From: Mariluticola halotolerans
GTDB taxonomy: Bacteria > Pseudomonadota > Alphaproteobacteria > Rhizobiales > Devosiaceae
Assembly: GCF_021611515.1 (NCBI RefSeq)
Contig: NZ_CP090960.1
Span: 1,240,001-1,304,000, forward strand
DNA: 64,000 nucleotides
Reading direction: 5' to 3'
Shown: positions 1-8,685 of the stretch, piece after piece
How the letters are laid out: each line of letters opens with the position of its first letter
Position numbering within the stretch: position 1 is the stretch's first letter
Position numbers and translations under genes: made by a program
The notes under the pieces: generated by a model
Seen by the model: only the letters and a program-made list of their open reading frames with translations
Databases searched by the model: none
What the model was told of the DNA's origin: nothing

Positions 1-660
1 ACCGTCATTGGACGCCACGACTGCATCGACTTCGTTGTCGTTGGCGGTCAGGATCTGTTCCATGTTGCGCTGGGCGTTTTCAGGGATCCAGCCATCGGTA
101 TAGGCTTCGCCAACATTGACGATAGCACCGCTGTCGATCGCGTCCTTGAGCACTTCCATCTGCCCGGAGAACAGGAAGTCTGCGTTGGGATCGGATGCCG
201 AGCCCTTGATGAAGACGTAATTGCCTGTCGGCTGCGCTTCGAACACGGCGCGCGCCTGCATGCGGCCAACTTCCTTGTTGTCGAAGGTGATGTAGAACGC
301 TTCAGGGTTTTCGATGAGACGGTCATAACCAACAACCGGGATCCCCTCGTCTGCCGCTTTCTGGACAGCCGGGCCAATAGCGTCGGAATCCTGAGCCAGA
401 ACGATCAGGGCATCTGCGCCCTGAGAGATCAGGCTTTCAACATCGGTCAGCTGCTTTGCAGCAGATGATTGGGCATCTGCCGAAATGTACTTGGCACCCG
501 CAGCTTCAAGTGCGGCCTTGATCGCGGCCTCATCTGTTTTCCAGCGTTCTTCCTGAAAGTTCGACCAGGAAACGCCAACAGTAATATCCTGCGCCATTGC
601 GACGCCTACCGTGCCAAGTGACACGGCAGCGCCGAGAAGCGCTGCGTAAATCTTATTCAT
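1..660 (-). CDS. xylF: D-xylose ABC transporter substrate-binding protein, XylF-like (partial, N-terminal 220 residues)
   Basis: Periplasmic sugar-binding protein of the Peripla_BP_4/XylF type that would deliver xylose to an ABC importer. A Sec signal peptide ([16 protein letters not shown]...AMA) precedes the mature start [11 protein letters not shown], followed by the family-like stretches [12 protein letters not shown] and GYDRLIEN and the region [18 protein letters not shown]. The gene is open to the left edge, so the C-terminal third and any ATPase or permease partners lie outside. The start has a ggaggaaatc ribosome site just upstream. The divergent ROK repressor and paired palindromes in the gap support xylose control. 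Substrate is inferred from similarity to XylF. Confidence 0.85.
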   Translation of the reverse strand, partial: MNKIYAALLGAAVSLGTVGVAMAQDITVGVSWSNFQEERWKTDEAAIKAALEAAGAKYISADAQSSAAKQLTDVESLISQGADALIVLAQDSDAIGPAVQKAADEGIPVVGYDRLIENPEAFYITFDNKEVGRMQARAVFEAQPTGNYVFIKGSASDPNADFLFSGQMEVLKDAIDSGAIVNVGEAYTDGWIPENAQRNMEQILTANDNEVDAVVASNDG

Positions 661-740
661 GATTTCCTCCCACCGAACGGCTCCCACCGCTCGTCTTGCC
701 ATTTTGCGCTGCGACCAACGCCGCAGCAGCGTGCGAGCAA

Positions 741-764
741 TAATTTCAATGCTCGAAAAAATTA
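741..764. promoter_or_regulatory. candidate XylR (ROK) operator, copy 1
   Basis: TAATTT and AAATTA form an inverted repeat with a 12-base spacer in the xylF/xylR gap. Read on the minus strand, the surrounding 27 bases match copy 2 at 18 of 27 positions, sharing the core TTTTCGAG. The site sits about 80-105 bases upstream of the xylF start, where a repressor could block its promoter. ROK xylose repressors bind AT-rich palindromes of about this size; that XylR binds here is inference. Confidence 0.45.
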
Positions 765-792
765 CTGGCATGACCGCTCAACTCATGTCAAC

Positions 793-817
793 ATTATTTT
801 CGAGAGTTAAAAATAAT
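793..817. promoter_or_regulatory. candidate XylR (ROK) operator, copy 2
   Basis: ATTATTTT and AAAATAAT form a perfect 8-base inverted repeat around a 9-base spacer. It lies 34-58 bases upstream of the regulator's GTG start. Its sequence resembles copy 1 read in the opposite direction, so one palindrome faces each divergent gene, which suggests repression of xylF and autoregulation of the repressor. Confidence 0.5.
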
Positions 818-850
818 CCAGTGCCGAACACTGGAACGGGAGGATAATAG

Positions 851-2131
851 GTGGCATACGGTCTGGGGACAGACGTGTATGAGGGAGCGAGCGTGAGGCG
901 CGTAGTCAGCGATTCCGATACGGTACGCCGGCAGAACCGCGGGTTGGTGCTTGATGCCCTCCGGCGACTCGGGCCGTTGCCGCGCACACATCTCGCGCGG
1001 GAAACCGGCTTGTCACACGCCACCATTACCGCAATCACCAGCGACATGGTGGCGCAATCGGTGCTTTGCGAGTTGGTGGAAACCAATCCGGACACAAAAG
1101 GCCGCGGCCGCCCCGCTATTCGTATCGGTTTTGAGCGGCATGCCGGTTACGCCTTGCTGATAGAAATCGACGTGAACAAGGTCCGTTGTTCCCTGATCGA
1201 CTATGGTGGCACGTTGGTGGACCGGGTTGAAAGTCTGCTGACGCCCGAGACTTTTGATGAGGTTACGCCGACTGATTTTCTCGATGCCCATATCGCCAAT
1301 ATTCAAAAGCGCAATCCGGATGCGGCAGCGCGTATTCTGCGCATTGCCGTGTCGGTGCAAGGCATTCTGGACAGGGGCAGCCAGAGCCTGAAATGGTCGC
1401 CAGTGCAGCATTTCGCCGGCCATAATCTGGTTGCGGGGCTTGAAGAACGTTTTCAATTACCAGTTGTATTGTTCAAGCGCGGCCGGCTGTTGGCGGAGGG
1501 CATGCACTGGCTGTTTCCCGAAATGCACGATGCCAACACCGCGACCGTTTTCGTGGGCGCTACGGTTGCCATGGGCATTTCGTTGCAATCGCAAAGCGGC
1601 ACGCGCGAGGGGGACACCGCAACCGAATTCGGCCATATGAACCACATACCGAATGGCGCACTCTGCCGGTGCGGCATGCGGGGCTGTATCGAGGCCTATG
1701 CCTCAGACTATGGTCTTTTGCGCAGCGCTTATGGTGTGCCGGATAAAACGCCCCCTGCCCCCGCTGTCCCTGCCAATCAATATGCGCAACTGATCGCGCG
1801 CGCGCAGCAGGGCGATCGCGATGTCATTCACGCGTTCAACCTGGCGGGCAACGCCCTTGGCACCGGCATCAACCGACTGATGGCGGTATTTGATCTCACG
1901 CATATTCTGATCGTTGGCCCGGGTGCCCGGGCCTTTCCTTTTATGCGCCCGGAAATGGAGGCCAGCATTGCTGCCTCTCTGACCGCGCGCGTGCATGGGA
2001 TACCGCAAATCATGACACATGAAGATGAGAGTGAGCCAGTGTTCAAAGGCTTGCTGATGAAGGCTTTGGTGAGCCTGGATCAAAATGATTTTGCCGGTAT
2101 GCCTGCAAGCAATTTGAGCATGGTGCCATGA
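851..2131 (+). CDS. xylR: ROK-family transcriptional repressor, XylR-like
   Basis: A 426-residue ROK regulator. Residues about 22-70 form the winged-helix DNA-binding domain (RRQNRGLVLDALRRLG..LARETGLSHATIT). The rest is the sugar-kinase-like ROK fold with the structural zinc motif C272-R-C-G-M-R-G-C279-I-E. The GTG start is chosen because ggagg lies 8-12 bases upstream and no in-frame ATG sits earlier. It is divergent from xylF and probably senses xylose. The stop codon overlaps the next gene's start (ATGA), so it is translationally coupled to two secreted-protein genes of unrelated type, which is unusual for a xylose repressor. A NagC-like specificity is the main alternative. Confidence 0.8.
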   Translation: MAYGLGTDVYEGASVRRVVSDSDTVRRQNRGLVLDALRRLGPLPRTHLARETGLSHATITAITSDMVAQSVLCELVETNPDTKGRGRPAIRIGFERHAGYALLIEIDVNKVRCSLIDYGGTLVDRVESLLTPETFDEVTPTDFLDAHIANIQKRNPDAAARILRIAVSVQGILDRGSQSLKWSPVQHFAGHNLVAGLEERFQLPVVLFKRGRLLAEGMHWLFPEMHDANTATVFVGATVAMGISLQSQSGTREGDTATEFGHMNHIPNGALCRCGMRGCIEAYASDYGLLRSAYGVPDKTPPAPAVPANQYAQLIARAQQGDRDVIHAFNLAGNALGTGINRLMAVFDLTHILIVGPGARAFPFMRPEMEASIAASLTARVHGIPQIMTHEDESEPVFKGLLMKALVSLDQNDFAGMPASNLSMVP

Positions 2132-3558
2132 TATTTCGATCTGCCTGGGCGGTTGCGCTCGTCCTTATCCCCTCTGTTACGCTGGCTGGACCTGTGACCT
2201 TTATCGAACGTGCGCCGGCGGATCCGGCGGCGATCAGTGTTGCCGTCGATCAGGCGCAATTACAGGACACACTGCCGTTTGCGGATCTGACAGATTTGAT
2301 AGAGGCCGGACGGTTGTTGTTTGCGGCACGATTTACCGGTGCTGATGGTGCGGGACGGCCCCGCGCCACGCAGGCGATCATCCCCACCCATTTCAAGCAT
2401 GCACGCGAGATGACGTTTCAACGTGCCTCCGGGCCTGATGCCAATAGCTGCACCTCCTGCCACCTTGACCCCATCGCTGGGGGTGCGGGGGATTTTACCA
2501 CCAATGTGTTCACCTCGGAGGGAACCGAAAGCGCCGATTTTGACACGGTGGATGCGCAGTTTTCCAATGAGCGCGGGACGAACCACTTGTTTGGATCGGG
2601 ACTTGTCGAATTGCTGGCGCGGGAAATGACCGTGGATTTGCAGACCCTGCGCGACGATGCGGTGCGTGCGGCCCGACAGACATCGGAACCGGTAACGGTG
2701 ACGCTGGAAAGCAAGGGGATCAACTTTGGCACGCTGACGGCCGCGCCGGATGGCCTACTCGATTTAAGCGGCATTGCGGGTGTCGATATTGACTTGAAAG
2801 TCAGGCCTTTCAGCCAGAAAGGCGTGTTTCCGTCTTTGCGCATGTTCACGATCAATGCTCTCAACGCCCATCACGGCATGGGCGCGGATGAGCGGTTTGG
2901 CGCGGCGATGACAGGTGAAGCGGATTTTGATGGCGACGGGTTTGCCGACGAGTTCAGTCCGGGGCTGGTATCGGCCCTGGTGGCCTATCAAGCCAGTCTT
3001 GAGCCGCCGCTGCAGACGCCGTTTGAAAATGCTGAATGGCAAGCGGCTGCGGAGGCCGGTGAGACGGTTTTCACGGCAACAGGCTGTGCTGCCTGCCACG
3101 TGCCTAGTCTGCCGCTCAGCAGCCTTTCTTTTGCAGATCCGGGGCCACTTGATACGGCGGGCACGCTCTCGGCCGCCGATGTCGCCATGCCGGCGATCTA
3201 TGATCTGGGTCAGCTGGAATGGGCAAAGTCCCTACCCCGGAATGCCGATGGCGATGTGATGGTGCCGTTATTTGGCGATCTGAAGCGGCATGTGATCGCC
3301 GATAACCAGAACCCGCATTTTGCCAATGAGTTGATGGGACAGAGTTTTGTGGCGCGGGATGCGTTTATGACTTCGGAACTTTGGGGCGTGGCGGACACAG
3401 CGCCGTTCGGGCACCGGGGTGATCTGATGACGCTGGATGAAGTGATACTGGCGCATGGGGGCGAAGCCGTCGATGCGCGGGATATCTACGCCGCCCTGCC
3501 CCGGCAAGACCGGGACAACCTGATTACCTTTTTAAAGACGCTGAGGATGCCGCAATGA
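2128..3558 (+). CDS. Di-haem oxidoreductase-like secreted cytochrome (DUF1111/DHOR family)
   Basis: A 476-residue exported cytochrome. Residues 1-20 form a signal peptide (MIFRSAWAVALVLIPSVTLA). Two c-type haem sites follow, CTSCH at 108-112 and CAACH at 320-324. This spacing fits the di-haem thiol-oxidoreductase-like or peroxidase-like family once called DUF1111. A DFDGDGFADEF loop at about 266-276 looks like a calcium-binding motif. The start overlaps the upstream regulator by four bases, and the stop overlaps the next gene in the same way. Probable role is periplasmic electron transfer or peroxide reduction; the real substrate is unknown. Confidence 0.8.
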   Translation: MIFRSAWAVALVLIPSVTLAGPVTFIERAPADPAAISVAVDQAQLQDTLPFADLTDLIEAGRLLFAARFTGADGAGRPRATQAIIPTHFKHAREMTFQRASGPDANSCTSCHLDPIAGGAGDFTTNVFTSEGTESADFDTVDAQFSNERGTNHLFGSGLVELLAREMTVDLQTLRDDAVRAARQTSEPVTVTLESKGINFGTLTAAPDGLLDLSGIAGVDIDLKVRPFSQKGVFPSLRMFTINALNAHHGMGADERFGAAMTGEADFDGDGFADEFSPGLVSALVAYQASLEPPLQTPFENAEWQAAAEAGETVFTATGCAACHVPSLPLSSLSFADPGPLDTAGTLSAADVAMPAIYDLGQLEWAKSLPRNADGDVMVPLFGDLKRHVIADNQNPHFANELMGQSFVARDAFMTSELWGVADTAPFGHRGDLMTLDEVILAHGGEAVDARDIYAALPRQDRDNLITFLKTLRMPQ

Positions 3559-5207
3559 ACCGCTTCGCCTTGATGTTGAGCTTGGCAATTGCCGCATTTT
3601 CTGTGCCCGCGCTGGCTGACGAGCGGGCAGATGCGCTGGGGTTGCTCGCGGTGCCGCAATTTGTCGAACAGGCGGAAAGTGCGGGGATTACACAGAGTTA
3701 CACCGGGGGTTGGGAGTTTTTTGTCGGCGGTGGCGGCAGCTCGTTTGACTGCAATGGAGATGGGATGCCCGATGTCGCGCTGGCGGGTGGCACCAGTGCG
3801 GCGGGGCTTTTTGTCAACGTGAGCCGGGTTGGCGGTGAATTGGCGTTTAGTCCGGAAACGCTGGGGATCGAAGACAGGCTGGCGCAGAATGTGCTGGGGA
3901 TTTATGCGCTTGATATCGACGCTGACGGGCATGACGATCTGGTGTTGTTGCGGCTTGGCGAAAACATTGTGCTGCGCGGCCTTGGGGAGTGCCGGTTTGA
4001 GCGGGCGGACCGGGCCTGGAACATTGATGGCGGGACTTCATGGAGCACGGCATTTGCGGCGAACTGGGAAACGGGCAATCGCTTTCCGACGCTGGCGTTT
4101 GGCAATTATGTGGACCGGACAGCACCGGGCGCGCCGTGGGGGACTTGCGCGGACAACTTTTTGATGCGGCCACGCGGTGACAGTGACACCCCGGATTACT
4201 CAGATATTTCAACGCTCTCTCCGGGCTATTGCAGCCTTTCCATGCTGTTTACAGACTGGAACCGTTCGGGCGAACGGGCACTTAGAATTACCAATGACCG
4301 GCAATATTATCGCGGGGGCGAGGAGCAGCTGTGGCGGGTTGAAACGGGCCGTGCGCCGCGACTTTATCGACGCGGGGATGGCTGGGAGCATTTGACGATC
4401 TGGGGGATGGGGATTGCGGAGGCGGATTTGAATTCGGACGGGTTGCCGGAATATGCGCTGACCTCGATGGGGGATACCAAGCTGCAATCGCTGGATGACC
4501 CGGCAGACCCTTCGCAACCGCAATATACTGATATTGCATATGAAAAAGGCGCAACAGCCCAGCAGCCCTATATGGGACCGGACAAATTGCCCTCGACGGG
4601 ATGGCATGCGGAATTTGCGGATTTCAACAATGACGGGCGCGAGGATTTGTTTATCGCGAAGGGAAATGTTGAGGGAATGCAAGACTTTGCGGGGTTTGAT
4701 CCGGACAATCTGTTGTTGCAGGGGGTGGATGGGACGTTCGTTGAGAGCGGGGATATGGCCGGGATCGGGCAGGAAACCTCCGGACGCGGGGCGATTGTGG
4801 ATGATTTCAACCGCGACGGACTGCTGGATTTGCTGGTGATCAACCGCAAGGCGAATGTGTCGCTGTTTCGGAATATGGGGCGGCAAACCGAGTGGGGGCA
4901 TCGGCCGCTTGGGAACTGGGTTGAAATTTCATTGCAGGATCAAGACGGTAACACGCATGGCGTCGGTGCGCGGCTTTTGGTGAAGACCGGGACCGTGTCG
5001 ATGAACCGGACGATACGGGTCGGTGGCGGGCATGCTTCGGGTCAATCGGGGGCGGTGCATGTGGGGTTGGGGATGCTGGACCGGGGGATTGTGCGGGTGC
5101 AATGGCCGGACGGTTCCTGGAGCCATGATTATCGATTTCTCGCCAATCAGCATATTATCATCCGGCGGGACGCCAAGGATATAATATACCGGCAATTCGT
5201 TGAATAA
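3555..5207 (+). CDS. CRTAC1-family secreted protein with FG-GAP/VCBS repeats and ASPIC/UnbV domain
   Basis: A 550-residue protein with a signal peptide (MNRFALMLSLAIAAFSVPALA). It has five calcium-loop FG-GAP-type repeats: DCNGDGMPDVAL, DIDADGHDDLVL, DLNSDGLPEYAL, DFNNDGREDLFI and DFNRDGLLDLLV. These predict a beta-propeller. The C-terminal part (NTHGVGARLLV...RVGGGHASGQSG...VQWPDGSW) is the ASPIC/UnbV domain. It overlaps the di-haem gene by four bases (ATGA), so the two proteins probably work together in the periplasm. Biochemical function is not known for this family in bacteria. Confidence 0.82.
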   Translation: MNRFALMLSLAIAAFSVPALADERADALGLLAVPQFVEQAESAGITQSYTGGWEFFVGGGGSSFDCNGDGMPDVALAGGTSAAGLFVNVSRVGGELAFSPETLGIEDRLAQNVLGIYALDIDADGHDDLVLLRLGENIVLRGLGECRFERADRAWNIDGGTSWSTAFAANWETGNRFPTLAFGNYVDRTAPGAPWGTCADNFLMRPRGDSDTPDYSDISTLSPGYCSLSMLFTDWNRSGERALRITNDRQYYRGGEEQLWRVETGRAPRLYRRGDGWEHLTIWGMGIAEADLNSDGLPEYALTSMGDTKLQSLDDPADPSQPQYTDIAYEKGATAQQPYMGPDKLPSTGWHAEFADFNNDGREDLFIAKGNVEGMQDFAGFDPDNLLLQGVDGTFVESGDMAGIGQETSGRGAIVDDFNRDGLLDLLVINRKANVSLFRNMGRQTEWGHRPLGNWVEISLQDQDGNTHGVGARLLVKTGTVSMNRTIRVGGGHASGQSGAVHVGLGMLDRGIVRVQWPDGSWSHDYRFLANQHIIIRRDAKDIIYRQFVE

Positions 5208-5236
5208 TAACGTGTTTTTGGCAAAGTAGAGTGTAA

Positions 5237-5291
5237 CTTACAAACCCCTAAAACAAGCCTTCGTGAAGGCTTATCCAAGGGGTTTTGTAAG
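5237..5291. repeat. Nested stem-loop between convergent genes
   Basis: An outer 13-bp stem (CTTACAAACCCCT with AGGGGTTTTGTAAG, one bulged T) encloses symmetric 5-base internal loops. An inner 7-bp stem, AAGCCTT/AAGGCTT, has a CGTG tetraloop. It lies between the converging CRTAC1 and nagA genes. No T-run follows on either strand, so it is not a textbook terminator, but a bidirectional transcription or mRNA 3'-end role is plausible. Confidence 0.6.
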
Positions 5292-5305
5292 GGGATTGTC
5301 AGGCT

Positions 5306-6454
5306 TTATAAGGGCTGACCCGCAATCCATGTCCGGCGCGCCTCGAGCCCCTCGCTGAGCCAGACGAAGTCGGCGCGGCTTTGGGGGGCCAAAATGCCGG
5401 CGCCGGTCCGCCCGATGGTTTCAGCCGGATAGAGCGTGGCCATGCGCAAAGTCTCATCGAGGTCGATACCGACTTTGGTGTGCAGAACACGGATGGCGGT
5501 GGCCATGTCGAGGTCGGCGCCGGCGAGCGTGCCATCCTCAAGCGTGAGTTTGCCCCCTGCCCGCAGGATGCGGCGGCCATTGAGCATGAACTCGGTCATG
5601 TCGGTGCCAATGCTGGACATGGCGTCGGTGACAAGGAAGATGCGGCCCGGCCCCTGTTTGGCGCGGATCGCCAGTGCCATGGCTTCGGGGTGTACGTGGA
5701 AGCCATCGGCAATCAACCCGACATTGAGGCTGCCGGTATTGAGCGCTGCGCCAACCATGCCCGGCTCGCGCCCGGTGAACTGGCTCATGGCGTTGAACAG
5801 ATGGGTGATCATGGTGGCACCGGCATCGGCCAGCGCCCTGACGTCATCATAGCCTGCATCGCAATGGCCGATGGAGACCTTGATCCCCGCATCGACAAGC
5901 GCCCGCACCTGCGCCGGTGTGACGGATTCGGCGGCGACGGTTGTCATGAGGGCCGGCAATTGGGCGCGGGCGGCAATGAGCCTGTCGCTGTCGGCATCGG
6001 TCATTGGGCGGATCAAGGCGGGATCATGCGCGCCTTTGCGGGCGATGGAGAGATGCGGCCCCTCAAGATGCAGACCGGCGAAACCGGGCACACCCGCTTT
6101 GGTGGCTTCAATGCCCGCGGCTATGGCCGCGTCTGTGACCTCGGGCGTGTCAGTGATCAGGGTTGGCAGCAAGGCGGTGGTGCCGTATTTGGCGTGCGCT
6201 GCGCAGATGGTGTGAATGCCAGAGACCGTCAGGTCGTTATTGAGCAGCACCCCACCGCCACCATTGACCTGAAGATCGACAAAGCCGGGCACCAGAAAGC
6301 CATCGGCAAGCTGCTCGACCGCCATTGCGGCGGGCAGATCCGCGCGCGGCATGATTCGGGCGACCTCGGCATCGTCGAGCACCAAAGCGGCGTCTTCATG
6401 CCAGGTCTTGCCATCGAAAATCCGCGATGCGGTGACGGCGCTGGGGGTACTCAT
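5306..6454 (-). CDS. nagA: N-acetylglucosamine-6-phosphate deacetylase
   Basis: Cytoplasmic amidohydrolase (382 residues) that converts GlcNAc-6-P to GlcN-6-P and acetate. Family motifs are in order: PGFVDLQVNGGGG, the metal-ligand segment GLHLEGPHLS, IGHCDAGYDD, THLFNAMSQ and the catalytic-Asp segment FLVTDAMSS. Length is normal for NagA. The start codon is one base after the stop of the upstream SIS-domain gene, so the two are coupled. It is the last gene of the leftward murQ operon and its product feeds the SIS deaminase. Confidence 0.93.
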   Translation of the reverse strand: MSTPSAVTASRIFDGKTWHEDAALVLDDAEVARIMPRADLPAAMAVEQLADGFLVPGFVDLQVNGGGGVLLNNDLTVSGIHTICAAHAKYGTTALLPTLITDTPEVTDAAIAAGIEATKAGVPGFAGLHLEGPHLSIARKGAHDPALIRPMTDADSDRLIAARAQLPALMTTVAAESVTPAQVRALVDAGIKVSIGHCDAGYDDVRALADAGATMITHLFNAMSQFTGREPGMVGAALNTGSLNVGLIADGFHVHPEAMALAIRAKQGPGRIFLVTDAMSSIGTDMTEFMLNGRRILRAGGKLTLEDGTLAGADLDMATAIRVLHTKVGIDLDETLRMATLYPAETIGRTGAGILAPQSRADFVWLSEGLEARRTWIAGQPL

Positions 6455-6455
6455 A

Positions 6456-7487
6456 TCAGTGTGTCTCCGTCACCTTGCGCAGACGCGGCGGCTGATCGGG
6501 GTTGAGACCGCGATGACGGGCATAGCCCTCGACAAAGGCATAGAAAGGCACAACGAGACACAAGGCGTCGGTCAGCGGGTGGCCGGTGGCGACGAAGGGC
6601 AGTTTGCGGCTTTTGTCTGTACCGTCAGCGGTAATGAAGGCGGCGGCACCACCTGTTGCCAGCTTTTCGGCGGCGGCAAGGCATGCGGCCTCTGCCGCAT
6701 CACGGGCGGCCAGTGTGAGGACCGGGAAACCGGCATCAACCAGGGCAACCGGGCCATGCATGACTTCGGCAGCGCTATAGGCTTCTGCGTGCAGGCCGCA
6801 GGTTTCCTTGAACTTGAGCGCGACTTCGCTGGCAATGGCCATGGTGGGACCGCGCCCGAGCACGAACAGCGAATTGTCGCCATCGATAACATCGGTCAAG
6901 GCATCCCAATCGCATTCCAGCGCCTGACGAATTTGGCCGGGCAAGGCTTTCAAGCCCTGACGCAAGCCATCATCGTCCTGCCATTCGGCGAGAATGGCGA
7001 GGCCCGCAACGATTGAGGTGAAAAAGCTTTTGGTGGCGGCGACGCTCAGCTCCGGCCCGGCAGCAATGTCTATGGCGTGATCAGCGCCCTTGCCGAGCGG
7101 CGATTGCAACTTGTTGGTGAGGGTCAACGTCAGCGCCCCACCCTTTTTGGCCATATCGGCGATGGCAACAATGTCGGGGCTTTCGCCGGACTGCGACACC
7201 GCGATGGTGGCGGCATTGGCCAGCTTCAGTTGCGCGCCATAAATGGAGGCAACGGACGGAGCCAGGGACGCAACCGGCACGCCAGCGGTCAATTCGATCG
7301 CGTATTTGAGGAAGGCAGATGCATGGTCGGAAGAACCACGGGCAATGGTTGCAATCATCTGCGGATTTTTGGCGGCAAGCGCGGCCGCTGCGGCCTTTAC
7401 CGCACCCTCCGACCCTTTCAGAAAACGTTCAACCGCGACCGGAATCTCTTCGATTTCAGCGCGCATATGGGTGGTGTTCTCAGCCAA
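6456..7487 (-). CDS. SIS-domain glucosamine-6-phosphate deaminase (NagB-II type)
   Basis: A 343-residue double-SIS protein (ARGSSDHAS, SQSGESPDI and ELSVAATKSF in the first SIS; GRGPTMAIASEVALKFKE and AEVMHGP in the second). It resembles the isomerase half of GlmS but lacks the N-terminal glutaminase domain, as expected for a NagB-II/AgaS-type deaminase that makes fructose-6-P from GlcN-6-P. A TTG start is chosen because aaagagga lies about 7 bases upstream; the next in-frame ATG is 21 bases further in. No hexameric NagB-I gene is seen nearby, so this is the likely deaminase of the pathway. Confidence 0.85.
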   Translation of the reverse strand: MAENTTHMRAEIEEIPVAVERFLKGSEGAVKAAAAALAAKNPQMIATIARGSSDHASAFLKYAIELTAGVPVASLAPSVASIYGAQLKLANAATIAVSQSGESPDIVAIADMAKKGGALTLTLTNKLQSPLGKGADHAIDIAAGPELSVAATKSFFTSIVAGLAILAEWQDDDGLRQGLKALPGQIRQALECDWDALTDVIDGDNSLFVLGRGPTMAIASEVALKFKETCGLHAEAYSAAEVMHGPVALVDAGFPVLTLAARDAAEAACLAAAEKLATGGAAAFITADGTDKSRKLPFVATGHPLTDALCLVVPFYAFVEGYARHRGLNPDQPPRLRKVTETH

Positions 7488-7609
7488 TTCTATCCTCTTT
7501 CCTGACTTCTGCGCGGCGGATCAATTGAATCCGTTTCGCACGCCAAGTCATTGTTTTTGAATCACGACCGGACTGTGCCAGTGCGTGGTTCGAGATGTTT
7601 CATGCGTCG

Positions 7610-8683
7610 CTAGTCGAGACGCTTACCGGTGGCGGCATCGAACAGATGAATGGCCGCCGGGTCCATTTCTATGGTGACGCGCGCGCCGGGCGCATGGCGC
7701 TTGGCCGGGTCTTCGCGCACGACGATGTTCTCGCCGCTATCGAGCCGCACATGCACATAGGTGGCATCGCCCAGATATTCTTCAAGGAGCACTTCGCCGG
7801 CCATGCCTTTGGTCTTGCTGGTAGCGCCGAGAATTTTGCAGCCACCGGGCCGGACACCAAGGGTTGCCGCGCCGTGGGTTTTGGGCAGGCCTGCTGGCAG
7901 GACCTGCGAAGCGCCGCTGACCAGAACCGCGCTGCCACCGGCAATCTTTTCGATGGCGACAAAATTCATGGCAGGGGAACCGATGAACCCGGCGACAAAC
8001 AGGTTGGCGGGATGCTCGTAAAGATCGCGCGGGGTGCCGATTTGCTGGATCTCGCCGCCATTCATGACGACGATCCGGTCGGCCAGGGTCATGGCCTCCA
8101 CCTGATCATGGGTGACATAGACCATGGTGGCGGAAAGCCGCTGGTGCAGCTGGGCGATTTCGAGGCGCACCTGCCCGCGCAAGGCGGCATCGAGATTGGA
8201 GAGCGGCTCATCGAACAGGAAGACCTTTGGATCGCGCACAATGGCGCGGCCAATGGCGACGCGCTGGCGCTGACCGCCCGAGAGTTCGGAGGGTTTGCGG
8301 TCCATCAGGGGTTCAAGCTCAAGAGCGCGGGCACTTTCGGCAACGCGTGCCTCAATTTCCTCTTTGGAATAGCCGGCCTGTTTGAGCACCAGAGCCATAT
8401 TGCCGCGCACGGTGAGATGCGGATAAAGCGCATAGGACTGGAACACCATGGCAATGCCGCGCTTGGCGGGCGGCAGATGGGCAATGGACTTGCCATCGAT
8501 CAGCACATCGCCGGCGCTTTCATCTTCCAGCCCGGCAATGATGCGCAACAGGGTGGACTTGCCGCAACCCGATGGCCCGAGCAGAACAAGAAACTCGCCA
8601 GAGGCGATATCGAGATCGATACCGTCGAGCACTTTGACGTTGCCATAGGATTTATGCAGCGCTGAGACTTGGAGATTGGCCAT
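7610..8683 (-). CDS. Carbohydrate ABC transporter ATP-binding protein (UgpC/MsmK type)
   Basis: A 357-residue ATPase with Walker A GPSGCGKST, signature LSGGQRQRVAIGRA, Walker B VFLFDEPLSNLD and H-loop YVTHDQVEA, followed by a C-terminal regulatory MOBE/TOBE-like domain. This is typical of CUT1-family oligosaccharide importers. Two bases separate it from the oxidoreductase gene upstream. It energises the two permeases encoded just before it. A 122-base gap to the SIS gene contains no clear promoter or terminator. Confidence 0.92.
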   Translation of the reverse strand: MANLQVSALHKSYGNVKVLDGIDLDIASGEFLVLLGPSGCGKSTLLRIIAGLEDESAGDVLIDGKSIAHLPPAKRGIAMVFQSYALYPHLTVRGNMALVLKQAGYSKEEIEARVAESARALELEPLMDRKPSELSGGQRQRVAIGRAIVRDPKVFLFDEPLSNLDAALRGQVRLEIAQLHQRLSATMVYVTHDQVEAMTLADRIVVMNGGEIQQIGTPRDLYEHPANLFVAGFIGSPAMNFVAIEKIAGGSAVLVSGASQVLPAGLPKTHGAATLGVRPGGCKILGATSKTKGMAGEVLLEEYLGDATYVHVRLDSGENIVVREDPAKRHAPGARVTIEMDPAAIHLFDAATGKRLD

Positions 8684-8685
8684 GT

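Noticed and set aside
5381-6505. A 374-residue frame on the plus strand opposite nagA.
   Set aside because: It is the antisense of a well-supported NagA with all its motifs; residue use is typical of a GC-rich shadow frame.
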